Positions 8,271-16,791 of a DNA stretch of 36,710 nucleotides are shown here, in pieces (position 1 is the first letter of the stretch; each line of letters opens with the position of its first letter). The position numbers and the translations under genes are program-made. This stretch comes from a bacterium. Its GTDB lineage: Bacteria; JAJRZV01. The stretch is taken from the NCBI GenBank assembly GCA_024275095.1, contig JAJRZV010000064.1:1-36710 (forward strand), in the 5' to 3' direction. The notes beneath the pieces were generated by a model that searched no databases, was not told the origin of the DNA, and was given only the letters and a program-made list of their open reading frames with translations.

Positions 8271-10931
8271 TTGGGCATTATCCCATCGCACATAGTTGAT
8301 GCAGCCCGGTCATGTGCGTCTCCTGAGAAAGGGAGTGAACGCCTGTATGATTTTGTCTCTCGCCATACCGGCCCGGTAGAGGATGAACTGTTAACCCCCC
8401 TGGCCATTGTCTTCAGCATTTCAGCACCTCTGTACCGTTTTGCTCTTCGCAACCCGGAACACGTTTTATTTGCTCTACGTGACATTGGGTCTGAGGAAAG
8501 GTTGCAGATTTTTTTGAAAGACGGGTGGAAAGAGCTTGTTTCCAATTCCGGCGATGCGTGGACAGGCCTGCACATTTTCAAATACACCGCATTAACAGCC
8601 ATTACCTATATGGAACTTGTTGAAGCCGTCTCCGAACGCACCATTGGGGAGCTTTTAAGCATCCTCGCGGAGACAGTGTTGAAAATCGCACTGTCTCTCA
8701 TTTTTGAGAACGAGGCTTTTCCAGCAGTCATTGCTTTCGGTAAATTGGGCAGTTCCGAACTCAATTATTCCTCGGATGTGGATGTGGCATTTGTTCATCC
8801 GGATGTATGTGTAAGTCCAGAAAAATATCAGCGTGCAGTGGCCACATTTGTGAAACGACTTGGAGAAATTACCCCTGAGGGTTTTCTTTACCGTGTTGAT
8901 CTGGACCTGAGGCCGGGAGGTCGTTCTGCGCCTGCCAGCGTGTCTGAATCAGCTTTTGTCAATCATTATTTTAACTACGGAACCACATACGAGAGGTACT
9001 CGCTTCTGCGTGCTCGTGCCGTGGCAGGAGATGTGGAACGCGGTCGAAAAGTGCTTTCTGAACTCTCCCGTTTCGTGTACCGTCGGTACCTTGATTTTTT
9101 TGCCTTAAAAGAGATGGAAGAGCTCAAGTACAAAATCATGAGGCACCGGGCAGACGAGCAGGACATTAAAACAGGGCCCGGAGGAATTCGTGAAATAGAG
9201 TTCAGCATTCACTCGCTCCAGCTTATTTATGGGGGAAAAATCCCCTCTCTTCAAACCCGTTCCACTTATGAAGCCGCACGCTTGCTGGCAGAGGCCAATG
9301 TTATTCAGGAAAGCCATGCCGCCATGTTGATAGAAAGTTACTCGTTCCTGCGACGTCTCGAAAATATACTTCAGATGTTCGATGAGCGTCAGACACACAC
9401 TCTTAAAGGTACCGATGTGAATACAGTTGCACGAGCCATGGGATTTAAACTTCGGGATCAGTTCATTTCTCATCTTGAAAGCGTAAGGGCGAAGGTCTCA
9501 GATTTTTTTGAAGAACTCTTCGGCGTAAAGACCGCGTTTTTTTCTTCCGTTGAGGTGGATGAGGACATGAAGGATGTTTACTCGCGTCTCGAGAGCATAG
9601 ATGAAAGTCTTGCTGCTGTGACCATTGAAAAGGCGCGCCAGACCCCACAGCCCCGCCTGGCTGTGGCACGGTTCGTGGATTTTATGGCCAGGGCACCTTT
9701 TAAACGCACCTATGTGTCCCTGTTTACAAGAAATCCCGCTACGCTTGAATATTTACTGAACCTTTTCGGGACTTCCGGAATGCTCGCCTCCTTTTTTCTC
9801 AAACATCCGGAGATGATTGATTACCTTGTTCTTCAGACGCATTCCAGGCCTTTAAAAACTCTGGAAGAAATGGATACAGAGGTCAAAGAACGGTTTTCCT
9901 CCCTTGAAGACCTTGAAGATTTTATTGACGGTTTAAGGCTTTACAAAAAAGAAGAATGGCTGAGGATCGCCATTAACGATATTAACAATGTAATCTGGGG
10001 CGATAATGTTACCCGTCAGTTGACCTCTCTGGCAGATGTATTGCTGAAATACTCCCTGCAGCGCGCTCGGGAGCTTACCGGTCTTGAAGAGAGCACACCC
10101 TTCGCGGTCATCGCCATGGGCAAACTCGGAGCAGGTGAACTCAGCTATTACTCGGACCTCGATATTGTGTTTCTTTACAAGCCTTGTGAGGATGGGGAAG
10201 GGCGAAACATACAGGTCGTTCGTACTGCACAGCGATTGATAACCATCCTTTCGGCAAACACCCGTGAAGGCGTACTTTACGAAGTTGACACGCGCCTGAG
10301 GCCCTCCGGTACAGCCGGGCCCCTTGCCAGCACAACGGGCGCTTTTGAAGAGTACTACCTGAACAGAGCACGTCCCTGGGAGGTTCTCGCCATTACGCGT
10401 GCCCGTCTCGCAGGTGAGGCACCTGGTCGTCTGAAGGATTTTTTCGATTCCGTACGCCTCGAGGCTTACCGGCAAAGCCTTCATGCACTTCCCTCGGAAG
10501 CAGCACACATGAAGCAGCGCTTTGAAAAGGAACTCGCCGACCTGAAAGAAGGACGCATTGATCTCAAATATGGCCCCGGAGGCCTGGTGGATATAGAATT
10601 TATCATTGAGATCGCCCTTGCACGGGCGTCTGTGGAGTGCGGTCGGGCTGTGCACGTTGATACAAGGACAGACCTGGAATTTCTTTCTTCTACGGATTAT
10701 CTTCCTGAACGTGACTGGAATTTGTTGGCGCACGCACACTACGTGTTCAGCGAGCTTGAGCGGAAATTACGGGTAATGGAAGAACGTTCTATTCACAGCG
10801 TCAGCAGCGATGAACTTTCAAAATTGAAAATTGTCGTCCAGGGAGATAGCCTAACATTATCAGTGAGAGAGTTGAAAGAGCTCATGAGAGAAGTGAAGTC
10901 CATTTTCCAGCGGTTTACAGGAGGGTGTTGA
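8271..10931 (+). CDS. glnE: bifunctional glutamine synthetase adenylyltransferase/adenylyl-removase
   Basis: GlnE switches glutamine synthetase off by AMP addition and on by phosphorolytic removal, under control of PII. 886 aa, slightly short of the roughly 950 aa of enteric GlnE. Both nucleotidyltransferase modules are intact: an N-terminal GKLGSSELNYSSDVD (157-171, removase half) and a C-terminal GKLGAGELSYYSDLD (about 616-630, transferase half). Each is followed by an RPxG-type motif (LRPGG, LRPSG) and a GPGG-[IL]-x-[ED]-IEF motif. The start is TTG at 8271, 9 nt after smpB, with GCAGGGC as a modest Shine-Dalgarno. The next gene starts 1 nt after its stop. glnA and glnB are not in the window. 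Confidence 0.96.
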   Translation: MGIIPSHIVDAARSCASPEKGSERLYDFVSRHTGPVEDELLTPLAIVFSISAPLYRFALRNPEHVLFALRDIGSEERLQIFLKDGWKELVSNSGDAWTGLHIFKYTALTAITYMELVEAVSERTIGELLSILAETVLKIALSLIFENEAFPAVIAFGKLGSSELNYSSDVDVAFVHPDVCVSPEKYQRAVATFVKRLGEITPEGFLYRVDLDLRPGGRSAPASVSESAFVNHYFNYGTTYERYSLLRARAVAGDVERGRKVLSELSRFVYRRYLDFFALKEMEELKYKIMRHRADEQDIKTGPGGIREIEFSIHSLQLIYGGKIPSLQTRSTYEAARLLAEANVIQESHAAMLIESYSFLRRLENILQMFDERQTHTLKGTDVNTVARAMGFKLRDQFISHLESVRAKVSDFFEELFGVKTAFFSSVEVDEDMKDVYSRLESIDESLAAVTIEKARQTPQPRLAVARFVDFMARAPFKRTYVSLFTRNPATLEYLLNLFGTSGMLASFFLKHPEMIDYLVLQTHSRPLKTLEEMDTEVKERFSSLEDLEDFIDGLRLYKKEEWLRIAINDINNVIWGDNVTRQLTSLADVLLKYSLQRARELTGLEESTPFAVIAMGKLGAGELSYYSDLDIVFLYKPCEDGEGRNIQVVRTAQRLITILSANTREGVLYEVDTRLRPSGTAGPLASTTGAFEEYYLNRARPWEVLAITRARLAGEAPGRLKDFFDSVRLEAYRQSLHALPSEAAHMKQRFEKELADLKEGRIDLKYGPGGLVDIEFIIEIALARASVECGRAVHVDTRTDLEFLSSTDYLPERDWNLLAHAHYVFSELERKLRVMEERSIHSVSSDELSKLKIVVQGDSLTLSVRELKELMREVKSIFQRFTGGC

Positions 10932-10932
10932 A

Positions 10933-12462
10933 ATGACGCCAGGAGAACATTTGCACGGAAAGCTGGGTGGCATGCGGTTTATAAGGCTCCTGCGGGAGAT
11001 TAACGAAAATAAACTGACGGGAATTCTGCGTCTTGAAAGAGGCAATATTATCAAGGAAATTTACTTCAGCGACGGCGAACCCATTAATGCCCGGTCCAAT
11101 ATGACCCGTGAAACCTTAGGCCGGGTGCTTCTGGATAGAGGGTACATCTCCCAGGAAGATTACAACCAGTCGCTGGAGATGATGGGAAAGACAGGTAAAA
11201 AACACGGGGAAATTCTTATGGAAATGGGCGTGCTTCCCATCGGTCTCAAAAAAGCGCTTCAGATGCAGGCGGAAGACCGCATTCTTGATGTTTTCACATG
11301 GGAGGAGGGGACTTACCGTTTTATCGAACGCAAGGATATTTCCAAGCTCATTGAGAGCCTTAATCTCAACAGCGCCAAAATCATATACGAGGGTGTTATT
11401 AAAAAGGCGCCGATTTCAATTCTCGAAAATATTATGCGCGAGTATAGCAAGAAGAAACTCGTATTTAATGAATCCAGCCCCATCCTCACCAGAACCAATA
11501 TCAGACCAAGCCATCTTGAGTTTTTACGTCTCTTCGATGGTGAGAAGACAGTGGAGGAAGTGGTGAAGTCTTCAGGTATGAATATTAACCAGGCCTCCAG
11601 ATTGATACTGATAGGAGTACTTCTCGATCTTCTTCATCTTAAACACGAAAAGGAAGAGATCCCTCCGCCGGCTGAGATTGAAGAAGAGGTAAAAGAGGAG
11701 GAAACCCTTACTGACCGAGACAGGACGATGCTGGAAGCCCTTGAAAAGACCATTACTGATATGAAGAAAAAGAACTACCTGGAAATCTTCAATCTTGATG
11801 ATGATTTTTCTGAGAGGGACTTGAAGAAAAATTATTTCATGCTTGCCCGTTCGTATCATCCAGACAGGTTTTACACGTTTCACCCGCGTGTGAAGGCTGT
11901 GGCGGAAGAAATTTTTACTCTCATCAACGAGGCCTATCAGATTTTGAGTAATCCGTCGGAGCGCACGAATTACATCGCCATGCTGCGTACGGGAGGCCGC
12001 GCAGTTACCGAGAAGGATGCCCAGGCAGCCCTTTCCGCAGAAATGGAATTCCAGAAGGGTCAGGTGCTTCTCAAGCAGGGAAAGCTGGACCAGGCGAAGA
12101 CCTATTTCGAACGCGCGGTGGAGCTCAATCCTGACGAAAGTGAGTACGCTGTTTTTCTCGGCTGGACCCTTTTCCGCCTTGGCAAACGGTCGGGTGACGA
12201 GTCTCTTGCGCGCAAGGGCAAGGATATGCTCACAACAGCGGTTGAAAAAGTAGACGGCTCTGAAAAAGGACATTTCTTCCTCGGCCAGGTGCTGAAAGTG
12301 GAAAATGATCTTACCGGTGCCATAAAGCATTTTGAAAAAGTGGTTCAGATTAATCCTGACAACGTGGATGCTGTCAGAGAATTGAGAATCCTTCGCATGC
12401 GGCTTGAAAAAGAAGGGGGTAAGAAGGACAAGTCAGGGCTGTTTAAAAAGTTCTTTAAGTAA
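10933..12462 (+). CDS. PATAN/DUF4388 - DnaJ domain - TPR fusion protein
   Basis: 509 aa, cytoplasmic, no signal or membrane segment. The N-terminal 100 residues match the DUF4388 (PATAN) pattern (RLLREI, LTGILRLERG, IYFSDGEPINARSN). A middle DUF4388-associated helical region runs to about 230, then an acidic linker (EEEVKEEE). A J domain at about 275-345 has an intact HPD (near 307) and ERTNYI. TPR-like repeats follow at about 360-480, and the tail is basic (KEGGKKDKSGLFKKFFK). PATAN domains are found in deltaproteobacterial, cyanobacterial and similar signalling proteins, where some bind response regulators. The HPD suggests it recruits a DnaK. Exact function is unknown. ATG at 10933 has a GGAGGG Shine-Dalgarno and overlaps the glnE end region, so it is cotranscribed with glnE. 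Confidence 0.85.
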   Translation: MTPGEHLHGKLGGMRFIRLLREINENKLTGILRLERGNIIKEIYFSDGEPINARSNMTRETLGRVLLDRGYISQEDYNQSLEMMGKTGKKHGEILMEMGVLPIGLKKALQMQAEDRILDVFTWEEGTYRFIERKDISKLIESLNLNSAKIIYEGVIKKAPISILENIMREYSKKKLVFNESSPILTRTNIRPSHLEFLRLFDGEKTVEEVVKSSGMNINQASRLILIGVLLDLLHLKHEKEEIPPPAEIEEEVKEEETLTDRDRTMLEALEKTITDMKKKNYLEIFNLDDDFSERDLKKNYFMLARSYHPDRFYTFHPRVKAVAEEIFTLINEAYQILSNPSERTNYIAMLRTGGRAVTEKDAQAALSAEMEFQKGQVLLKQGKLDQAKTYFERAVELNPDESEYAVFLGWTLFRLGKRSGDESLARKGKDMLTTAVEKVDGSEKGHFFLGQVLKVENDLTGAIKHFEKVVQINPDNVDAVRELRILRMRLEKEGGKKDKSGLFKKFFK

Positions 12463-12658
12463 CCGGTTTCGGGGTTCGTATTTTTTCTGTGTGCAGGTCC
12501 GAGATATTCTGGGGAGTTGATTTCTCAAGTTCCACTCACTTGTGGTCCCTCTTATTTGTTGCTGTTCAGAGACGGTTCTGCAGTGACTTGTCGAGCCTTT
12601 TGTACATTACCTTTCGTGGCGCATTGAAAACCCGAAACGAGCAGGTTGTTTTCTCTCA

Positions 12659-12686
12659 ATGACAAGTAGTTGGTTTGGTGTATAAA
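12659..12686 (+). promoter_or_regulatory. promoter for the homocysteine methyltransferase/MTHFR gene
   Basis: ATGACA (12659-12664), 16 bp, TATAAA (12681-12686); each box is 5 of 6. It gives a leader of about 28 nt with an AGGGGA Shine-Dalgarno (12707-12712). The rest of 12463-12658 holds nothing I can name; no SAM or cobalamin riboswitch core is visible. Confidence 0.5.
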
Positions 12687-12720
12687 ATGAAGGCTGAAAT
12701 GCACACAGGGGAACAAGAAA

Positions 12721-14562
12721 GTGAAAGATTTCAAGGAAGTAAGTGCTGAAAGGGTCGTTATTGCTGACGGAGCAATGGGGACGGAGATATACCGGCGAGG
12801 GGTATTTATAAACGTCAATTTCGACAGGCTTAATCTGACAGACCCCCATCTGGTACGGCGCATTCATGAGGAATATGTGAGCGCAGGTGCTGAAGTGCTC
12901 GAGACTAATACCTTTGGCGCCAACAGAGTCAAGCTCGCCAAGTATGGATTTGAAAAGGATGTGAGAGAGATCAATATCCGGGGAGTCAGGCTTGCCAGAG
13001 AAGTGGCTGCAGAACGTGCATGGGTTGGAGGTGCTGTAGGACCATTGGGGCGCCCTCTCAAACCTGTTGGTGTCATAGACGAAAGCGAGGCACGTGAAGC
13101 ATTTAGAGAACAACTGGAGGCCCTTTTTGAAGGAGGTGTGGACCTTATCATTTTCGAGACATTCGAAGATCTGAGGGAGCTCAAAATCGCGGTCGAAGAA
13201 GCACGCAGGATTTCGTCAGATATTCCGGTGGTGGTCATGTTTTCTTTTCGCTACTACGGGGAAGGGAGATTTGAAGGTTCTACCCCCGAGGAAGCTGTCC
13301 GGACTATGAGCAAATGGGACGTGGATCTCATCGGTACCAATTGTGGTAACGGTCCCAGGGGCATTCTGGATATTGTGGAGAGGATGGCCCCCCTTGCCGA
13401 GAAGCCCCTTGCCGCCATGCCGAATGCGGGCTTGCCCGAAATGATTGACGGGCGGCTCATTTATATGACCACACCAGAATATTTTGCAGAGTACGGGCGC
13501 CGGATGGTTCTCAAGGGGGTGTCACTTGTGGGAGGATGCTGTGGAACGACTCCCGAGCACATAAAGGAACTGAGAAAGTTTATTCGCTCTGTTTCTCCTG
13601 CACGGTCTGTTGTGGTGGAAAAACCCGGGGATATGCGAATGGAGTCACTGCCCCCCGTGCCTCTTGAGAAACGTTCGCGTTTTGGCAGCAGGTTGGGCAG
13701 AGAATTTATTATCTCTGTGGAGATAGATCCTCCCCGGGGGATAGATCCTTCACCTTCTCTTGAAGGCGCGAGGTTTCTTGCCCGTGAAGGCATTCACGCT
13801 GTCAATATTGCTGATGGGCCTCGTGCTATGGCACGCATGTCACCGGTGGCTCTTGGAGTACTCATCCGTGATAATGTTCCTGAACTGGACATTATCCTTC
13901 ATTACACCTGCCGCGACAGGAACCTTCTCGGGATGCAGATGGATCTTATCGGTGCTAACGCCTTGAATCTCAACAACATCCTCGCGGTTACAGGTGATCC
14001 ACCAAAAATGGGAGATTATCCAGATGCCACCGCAGTGTTTGATACAGATTCCATAGGACTGATCCGGTTTATCCAGATGCTCAACCGGGGACTGGACCTT
14101 GCAGGCCGGCCACTGGGTCAACAGACGGCACTGGTTGTAGGAGCTGGGTGCAATCCAGGTTCTGTAAACCTCGACGTGGAGGTGGAGAGGTTTGGTCGTA
14201 AGATAGAGGCAGGCGCGGAATTTTTCTTTTCCCAGCCCGTGTATGATCCTGAACTTCTGTACCGTTTTTTTGAACTCACGGCCTCATTCCCGGAGGTCCC
14301 CTTTTTCGTGGGCATTCTGCCCCTGTCCAGTTACCGCATGGCCGAATTTTTCCACAATGAAGTGCCCGGGATGCAGGTGCCGGAAGACGTACTGGAACGC
14401 ATGAAGAAAGCGGGTTCAGAAAGCGCCCAGCGAGAGGAAGGTACCCGCATCGCGGCGGAGGCATTGCGGGAGGCCAAGAAACACCCGCGCGTGAAAGGGG
14501 CATATATCTTTCCGCCCGGTGGCAGGTACGAGAGAGTGTTCGATGTACTCGAAAAGGTTTAA
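12721..14562 (+). CDS. bifunctional homocysteine S-methyltransferase / methylenetetrahydrofolate reductase
   Basis: 613 aa, with an arrangement like Bacillus YitJ. Residues 1-290 are a betaine/MetH-type homocysteine methyltransferase barrel: DGAMGTE near the start, and the zinc-thiolate triad C208 (TNCGNGP), C273 and C274 (GGCCGTTPEH). Residues 310-613 are a flavin MTHFR barrel (VSVEIDPPRG, CRDRN, NILAVTGDPPKMGDYP, FFSQPVYD). The pair would reduce methylene-THF to methyl-THF and pass homocysteine to methionine. Which methyl donor the first half uses is unknown, since it lacks a MetH cobalamin domain. The start is GTG at 12721, fixed by AGGGGA 8 nt upstream. A dipeptidase follows 11 nt later. 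Confidence 0.93.
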   Translation: MKDFKEVSAERVVIADGAMGTEIYRRGVFINVNFDRLNLTDPHLVRRIHEEYVSAGAEVLETNTFGANRVKLAKYGFEKDVREINIRGVRLAREVAAERAWVGGAVGPLGRPLKPVGVIDESEAREAFREQLEALFEGGVDLIIFETFEDLRELKIAVEEARRISSDIPVVVMFSFRYYGEGRFEGSTPEEAVRTMSKWDVDLIGTNCGNGPRGILDIVERMAPLAEKPLAAMPNAGLPEMIDGRLIYMTTPEYFAEYGRRMVLKGVSLVGGCCGTTPEHIKELRKFIRSVSPARSVVVEKPGDMRMESLPPVPLEKRSRFGSRLGREFIISVEIDPPRGIDPSPSLEGARFLAREGIHAVNIADGPRAMARMSPVALGVLIRDNVPELDIILHYTCRDRNLLGMQMDLIGANALNLNNILAVTGDPPKMGDYPDATAVFDTDSIGLIRFIQMLNRGLDLAGRPLGQQTALVVGAGCNPGSVNLDVEVERFGRKIEAGAEFFFSQPVYDPELLYRFFELTASFPEVPFFVGILPLSSYRMAEFFHNEVPGMQVPEDVLERMKKAGSESAQREEGTRIAAEALREAKKHPRVKGAYIFPPGGRYERVFDVLEKV

Positions 14563-14573
14563 AAGAGGCGGAC

Positions 14574-15578
14574 GTGGGTAATGGGACATCAAATCGCACC
14601 CTGAATTACAGGTTTGCAGACATACATACTCACCCTCTTATTAATATGCGTTACCGCGGCAAGGATTTGACCGGATGGGTGAAGCCTCCGTGGTTTTACA
14701 ATCCATTGCGCAATCAAATTGACGCAATAAAGCTCAAACAAAGTGGTTACGGCATCTGCGTGTTCTGCATATATGCACCCTTCAGGTTGCCGCCGTGGGA
14801 GTCTTATCTGGAGGAGTTCAGAAAACAGGTAACTGTTTTCAAAAACTTTGTTACCTCATGCAGCGACTTCATTGTTCATGCACGGAGTTCGGAAGAGGTG
14901 AAATCCGCGCTTGAGCAGGGAAAGATTGCGGCGGTACTTGCCATTGAAGGTGGACACATGGTGGAGGATCCTTCATGGCTGGAAGAGATGAAAAATGAAG
15001 GAGTTTTTTACATTACCCTTGTACACTTTATCGAGCGCAGAATTGGCACCACTTGTCTTTCCATGCGCAAGAGACGCCGGGGGCTGAAAGATTTTGGTCG
15101 GGATGTTTTGTTTGAGATGAAACGTCTTGGCATAGTCCCGGACCTGGCGCATTGTTCGGAGAAGACCATGAGAGATGTTCTGGATATACACGATGGGCCG
15201 GTGATTTTTTCTCACACCGGAGCCAGGAGGTTCTCTCCAATGCATCGCAATATACCTGATGATGTGGCAAGTGAAATTTTTCGACGCGGGGGATTGGTGG
15301 GGATCATTTACTGCACGTATTATCTGAAACGTCACAATCTTTTCGGCAATTCTCGCCTTGTTGTGGATACAGCGGAACACTTCCTCACCCTGGGAGGGGA
15401 GAATGGATTGTGTATCGGCTCTGATATGGACGGTTTTATTGTCACCCCTTCGGACCTCAAGGATATTTCGCAAACCCCTGTGCTTGTGGAGAATATGGAG
15501 AAGATTTTGGGCAGAAGTGTCACTGAAAAGATCATTCTGGATAATGTAATGCGGTTCCTAGAACTTTACTTCCACTAA
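14574..15578 (+). CDS. membrane dipeptidase family (M19) protein
   Basis: 334-aa zinc amidohydrolase-fold protein of the renal/membrane dipeptidase family, without signal peptide. Landmarks: the metal motif DIHTHP in the place of the usual DxHND; AIEGGHMVE with a bridging Glu; TLVHF; DLAHCSEKT and SHTGAR with metal or substrate His; and IGSDMDG with the catalytic-side Asp. Family members cleave dipeptides, sometimes with D-residues. The substrate is unknown; the first motif differs from well-studied dipeptidases, so other amidohydrolase chemistry is possible. The start is GTG at 14574 with AGAGG upstream; the nearby ATG at 14581 is out of frame. It is probably cotranscribed with the methyltransferase/MTHFR gene. 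Confidence 0.85.
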   Translation: MGNGTSNRTLNYRFADIHTHPLINMRYRGKDLTGWVKPPWFYNPLRNQIDAIKLKQSGYGICVFCIYAPFRLPPWESYLEEFRKQVTVFKNFVTSCSDFIVHARSSEEVKSALEQGKIAAVLAIEGGHMVEDPSWLEEMKNEGVFYITLVHFIERRIGTTCLSMRKRRRGLKDFGRDVLFEMKRLGIVPDLAHCSEKTMRDVLDIHDGPVIFSHTGARRFSPMHRNIPDDVASEIFRRGGLVGIIYCTYYLKRHNLFGNSRLVVDTAEHFLTLGGENGLCIGSDMDGFIVTPSDLKDISQTPVLVENMEKILGRSVTEKIILDNVMRFLELYFH

Positions 15579-15609
15579 ATTCTTTTCCTTCGTCGAATTC
15601 GCTGAAATC

Positions 15610-15638
15610 TTGCATTTTTTTGACTATTTGCGTTATAT
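15610..15638 (+). promoter_or_regulatory. promoter for inositol-phosphate synthase
   Basis: TTGCAT (15610-15615), 17 bp, TTATAT (15633-15638), with a leader of about 40 nt ending in AAGGAGGT (15671-15678) 6 nt before the ATG. The gene can therefore be expressed apart from the preceding dipeptidase operon. Confidence 0.45.
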
Positions 15639-15684
15639 TGAGGTCGGTTTTTTCTCATTAAATCCTGGGCAAGGAGGTCCGGAG

Positions 15685-16791
15685 ATGGCAGGCAAAATCA
15701 AGGTGGCGATTGTCGGTGTTGGTAACTGTGCCAGTTCTCTTGTACAAGGTGTGTATTATTACCAGAGAAAGGGGACCGTTGACGTCAGCGGGCTCATGTT
15801 TGAGGATGTAGGGGGGTACAAGCCCTGGGATTTAGAATTTGTGGCTGCCTGGGATGTGGACAAGAGAAAGGTTGGAAAGGACCTCGCCGAAGCCATCTAC
15901 GCTTTGCCCAACTGCACTGCCGTCTTCGAGCCGGATGTGCCCCAAACCGGAGTGAAAGTCCGCATGGGGAAGGTGCTTGACGGAGTGGCCGCCCACATGG
16001 GCAGTTATCCACCAGAGCAGTCATTTGTACTCGCCGATGAAAAAGAGGATGAACTGGAGGATGTGGTTGCAGTTCTCAAGGACAGCGGTGCGGAAGTGCT
16101 CATCAATTATGTGCCTGTGGGTTCTGAGGAGGCCGCGCGGTTTTACGCCAGAGCCTGTCTTGAAGCCGGGGTTTCTTTCATTAACGCCATGCCGACCTTT
16201 ATCGTATCCGACGAAGGGTGGGCAAAGAAATTCGAAGAAAAAGGTATTCCGGTTGTCGGAGACGACATCAAGTCCCAGGTGGGTGCGACAATTGTACACC
16301 GTACTCTTACTCAGCTCTTTACTGATCGTGGTGTGCATCTGGACCGGACGTATCAGGTGAACTTCGGTGGCAATACGGACTTCCTCAACATGTTGGAGCG
16401 GCAACGGTTGAAGACGAAGAAGATTTCCAAGACCGAAGCAGTAACATCTATCATGCCCTATGATATTGGTTCGGGCAACATCCACATCGGTCCTTCTGAC
16501 TGGGTGCCGTGGCTCAAAGACCGTAAAATTGCGTACATCCGGCTGGAGGGCCGTCTCTTTGGAGACGTGCCCATGTACATTGAGTTGAAGCTTGATGTTG
16601 AAGATTCCCCTAATAGCGGCGGGTCCATGATCGATGCCATTCGCTGTTGTAAGCTTGCCCGCAACAGAGGCATAGGCGGTCCCCTTTACTCCATCAGTGC
16701 TTACACCATGAAGCATCCTCCGCGCCAGTTTCCCGATTGGCAGGCGCGTCAGATGGTCATTGAATTTATGGAGGGCAAAAGAGAGCGTTAA
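15685..16791 (+). CDS. ino1: myo-inositol-1-phosphate synthase
   Basis: Converts glucose 6-phosphate to L-myo-inositol 1-phosphate by NAD-dependent oxidation, aldol cyclisation and reduction. 368 aa, the short prokaryotic form. The Rossmann motif is VAIVGVGNCASSLVQG-like at 6-21. Other landmarks: NCTAVFEPDVP, GDDIKSQVGAT (the GDD-x-KS motif of MIPS), NFGGNTDFLNM, and KLDVEDSPNSGG with KLARNRG. An open frame extends back to 15610, but ATG at 15685 has a perfect AAGGAGGT 6 nt upstream and matches the family N terminus. It faces an IPCT/DIPPS-like gene and overlaps it tail to tail by 4 bp. Confidence 0.95.
   Translation: MAGKIKVAIVGVGNCASSLVQGVYYYQRKGTVDVSGLMFEDVGGYKPWDLEFVAAWDVDKRKVGKDLAEAIYALPNCTAVFEPDVPQTGVKVRMGKVLDGVAAHMGSYPPEQSFVLADEKEDELEDVVAVLKDSGAEVLINYVPVGSEEAARFYARACLEAGVSFINAMPTFIVSDEGWAKKFEEKGIPVVGDDIKSQVGATIVHRTLTQLFTDRGVHLDRTYQVNFGGNTDFLNMLERQRLKTKKISKTEAVTSIMPYDIGSGNIHIGPSDWVPWLKDRKIAYIRLEGRLFGDVPMYIELKLDVEDSPNSGGSMIDAIRCCKLARNRGIGGPLYSISAYTMKHPPRQFPDWQARQMVIEFMEGKRER

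Noticed and set aside
12463-12490. Terminator after the PATAN-J-TPR gene
   Set aside because: AACC/GGTT followed by TTTTTT is present, but the stem is only four pairs with an 8-base loop, too weak to call.
12463-12720. SAM or cobalamin riboswitch before the methyltransferase/MTHFR gene
   Set aside because: No SAM-I, SAM-II or B12-box sequence is recognisable.
15610-15684. Longer ino1 start
   Set aside because: The extra 25 residues lack family similarity and include the promoter; ATG 15685 has a perfect Shine-Dalgarno.
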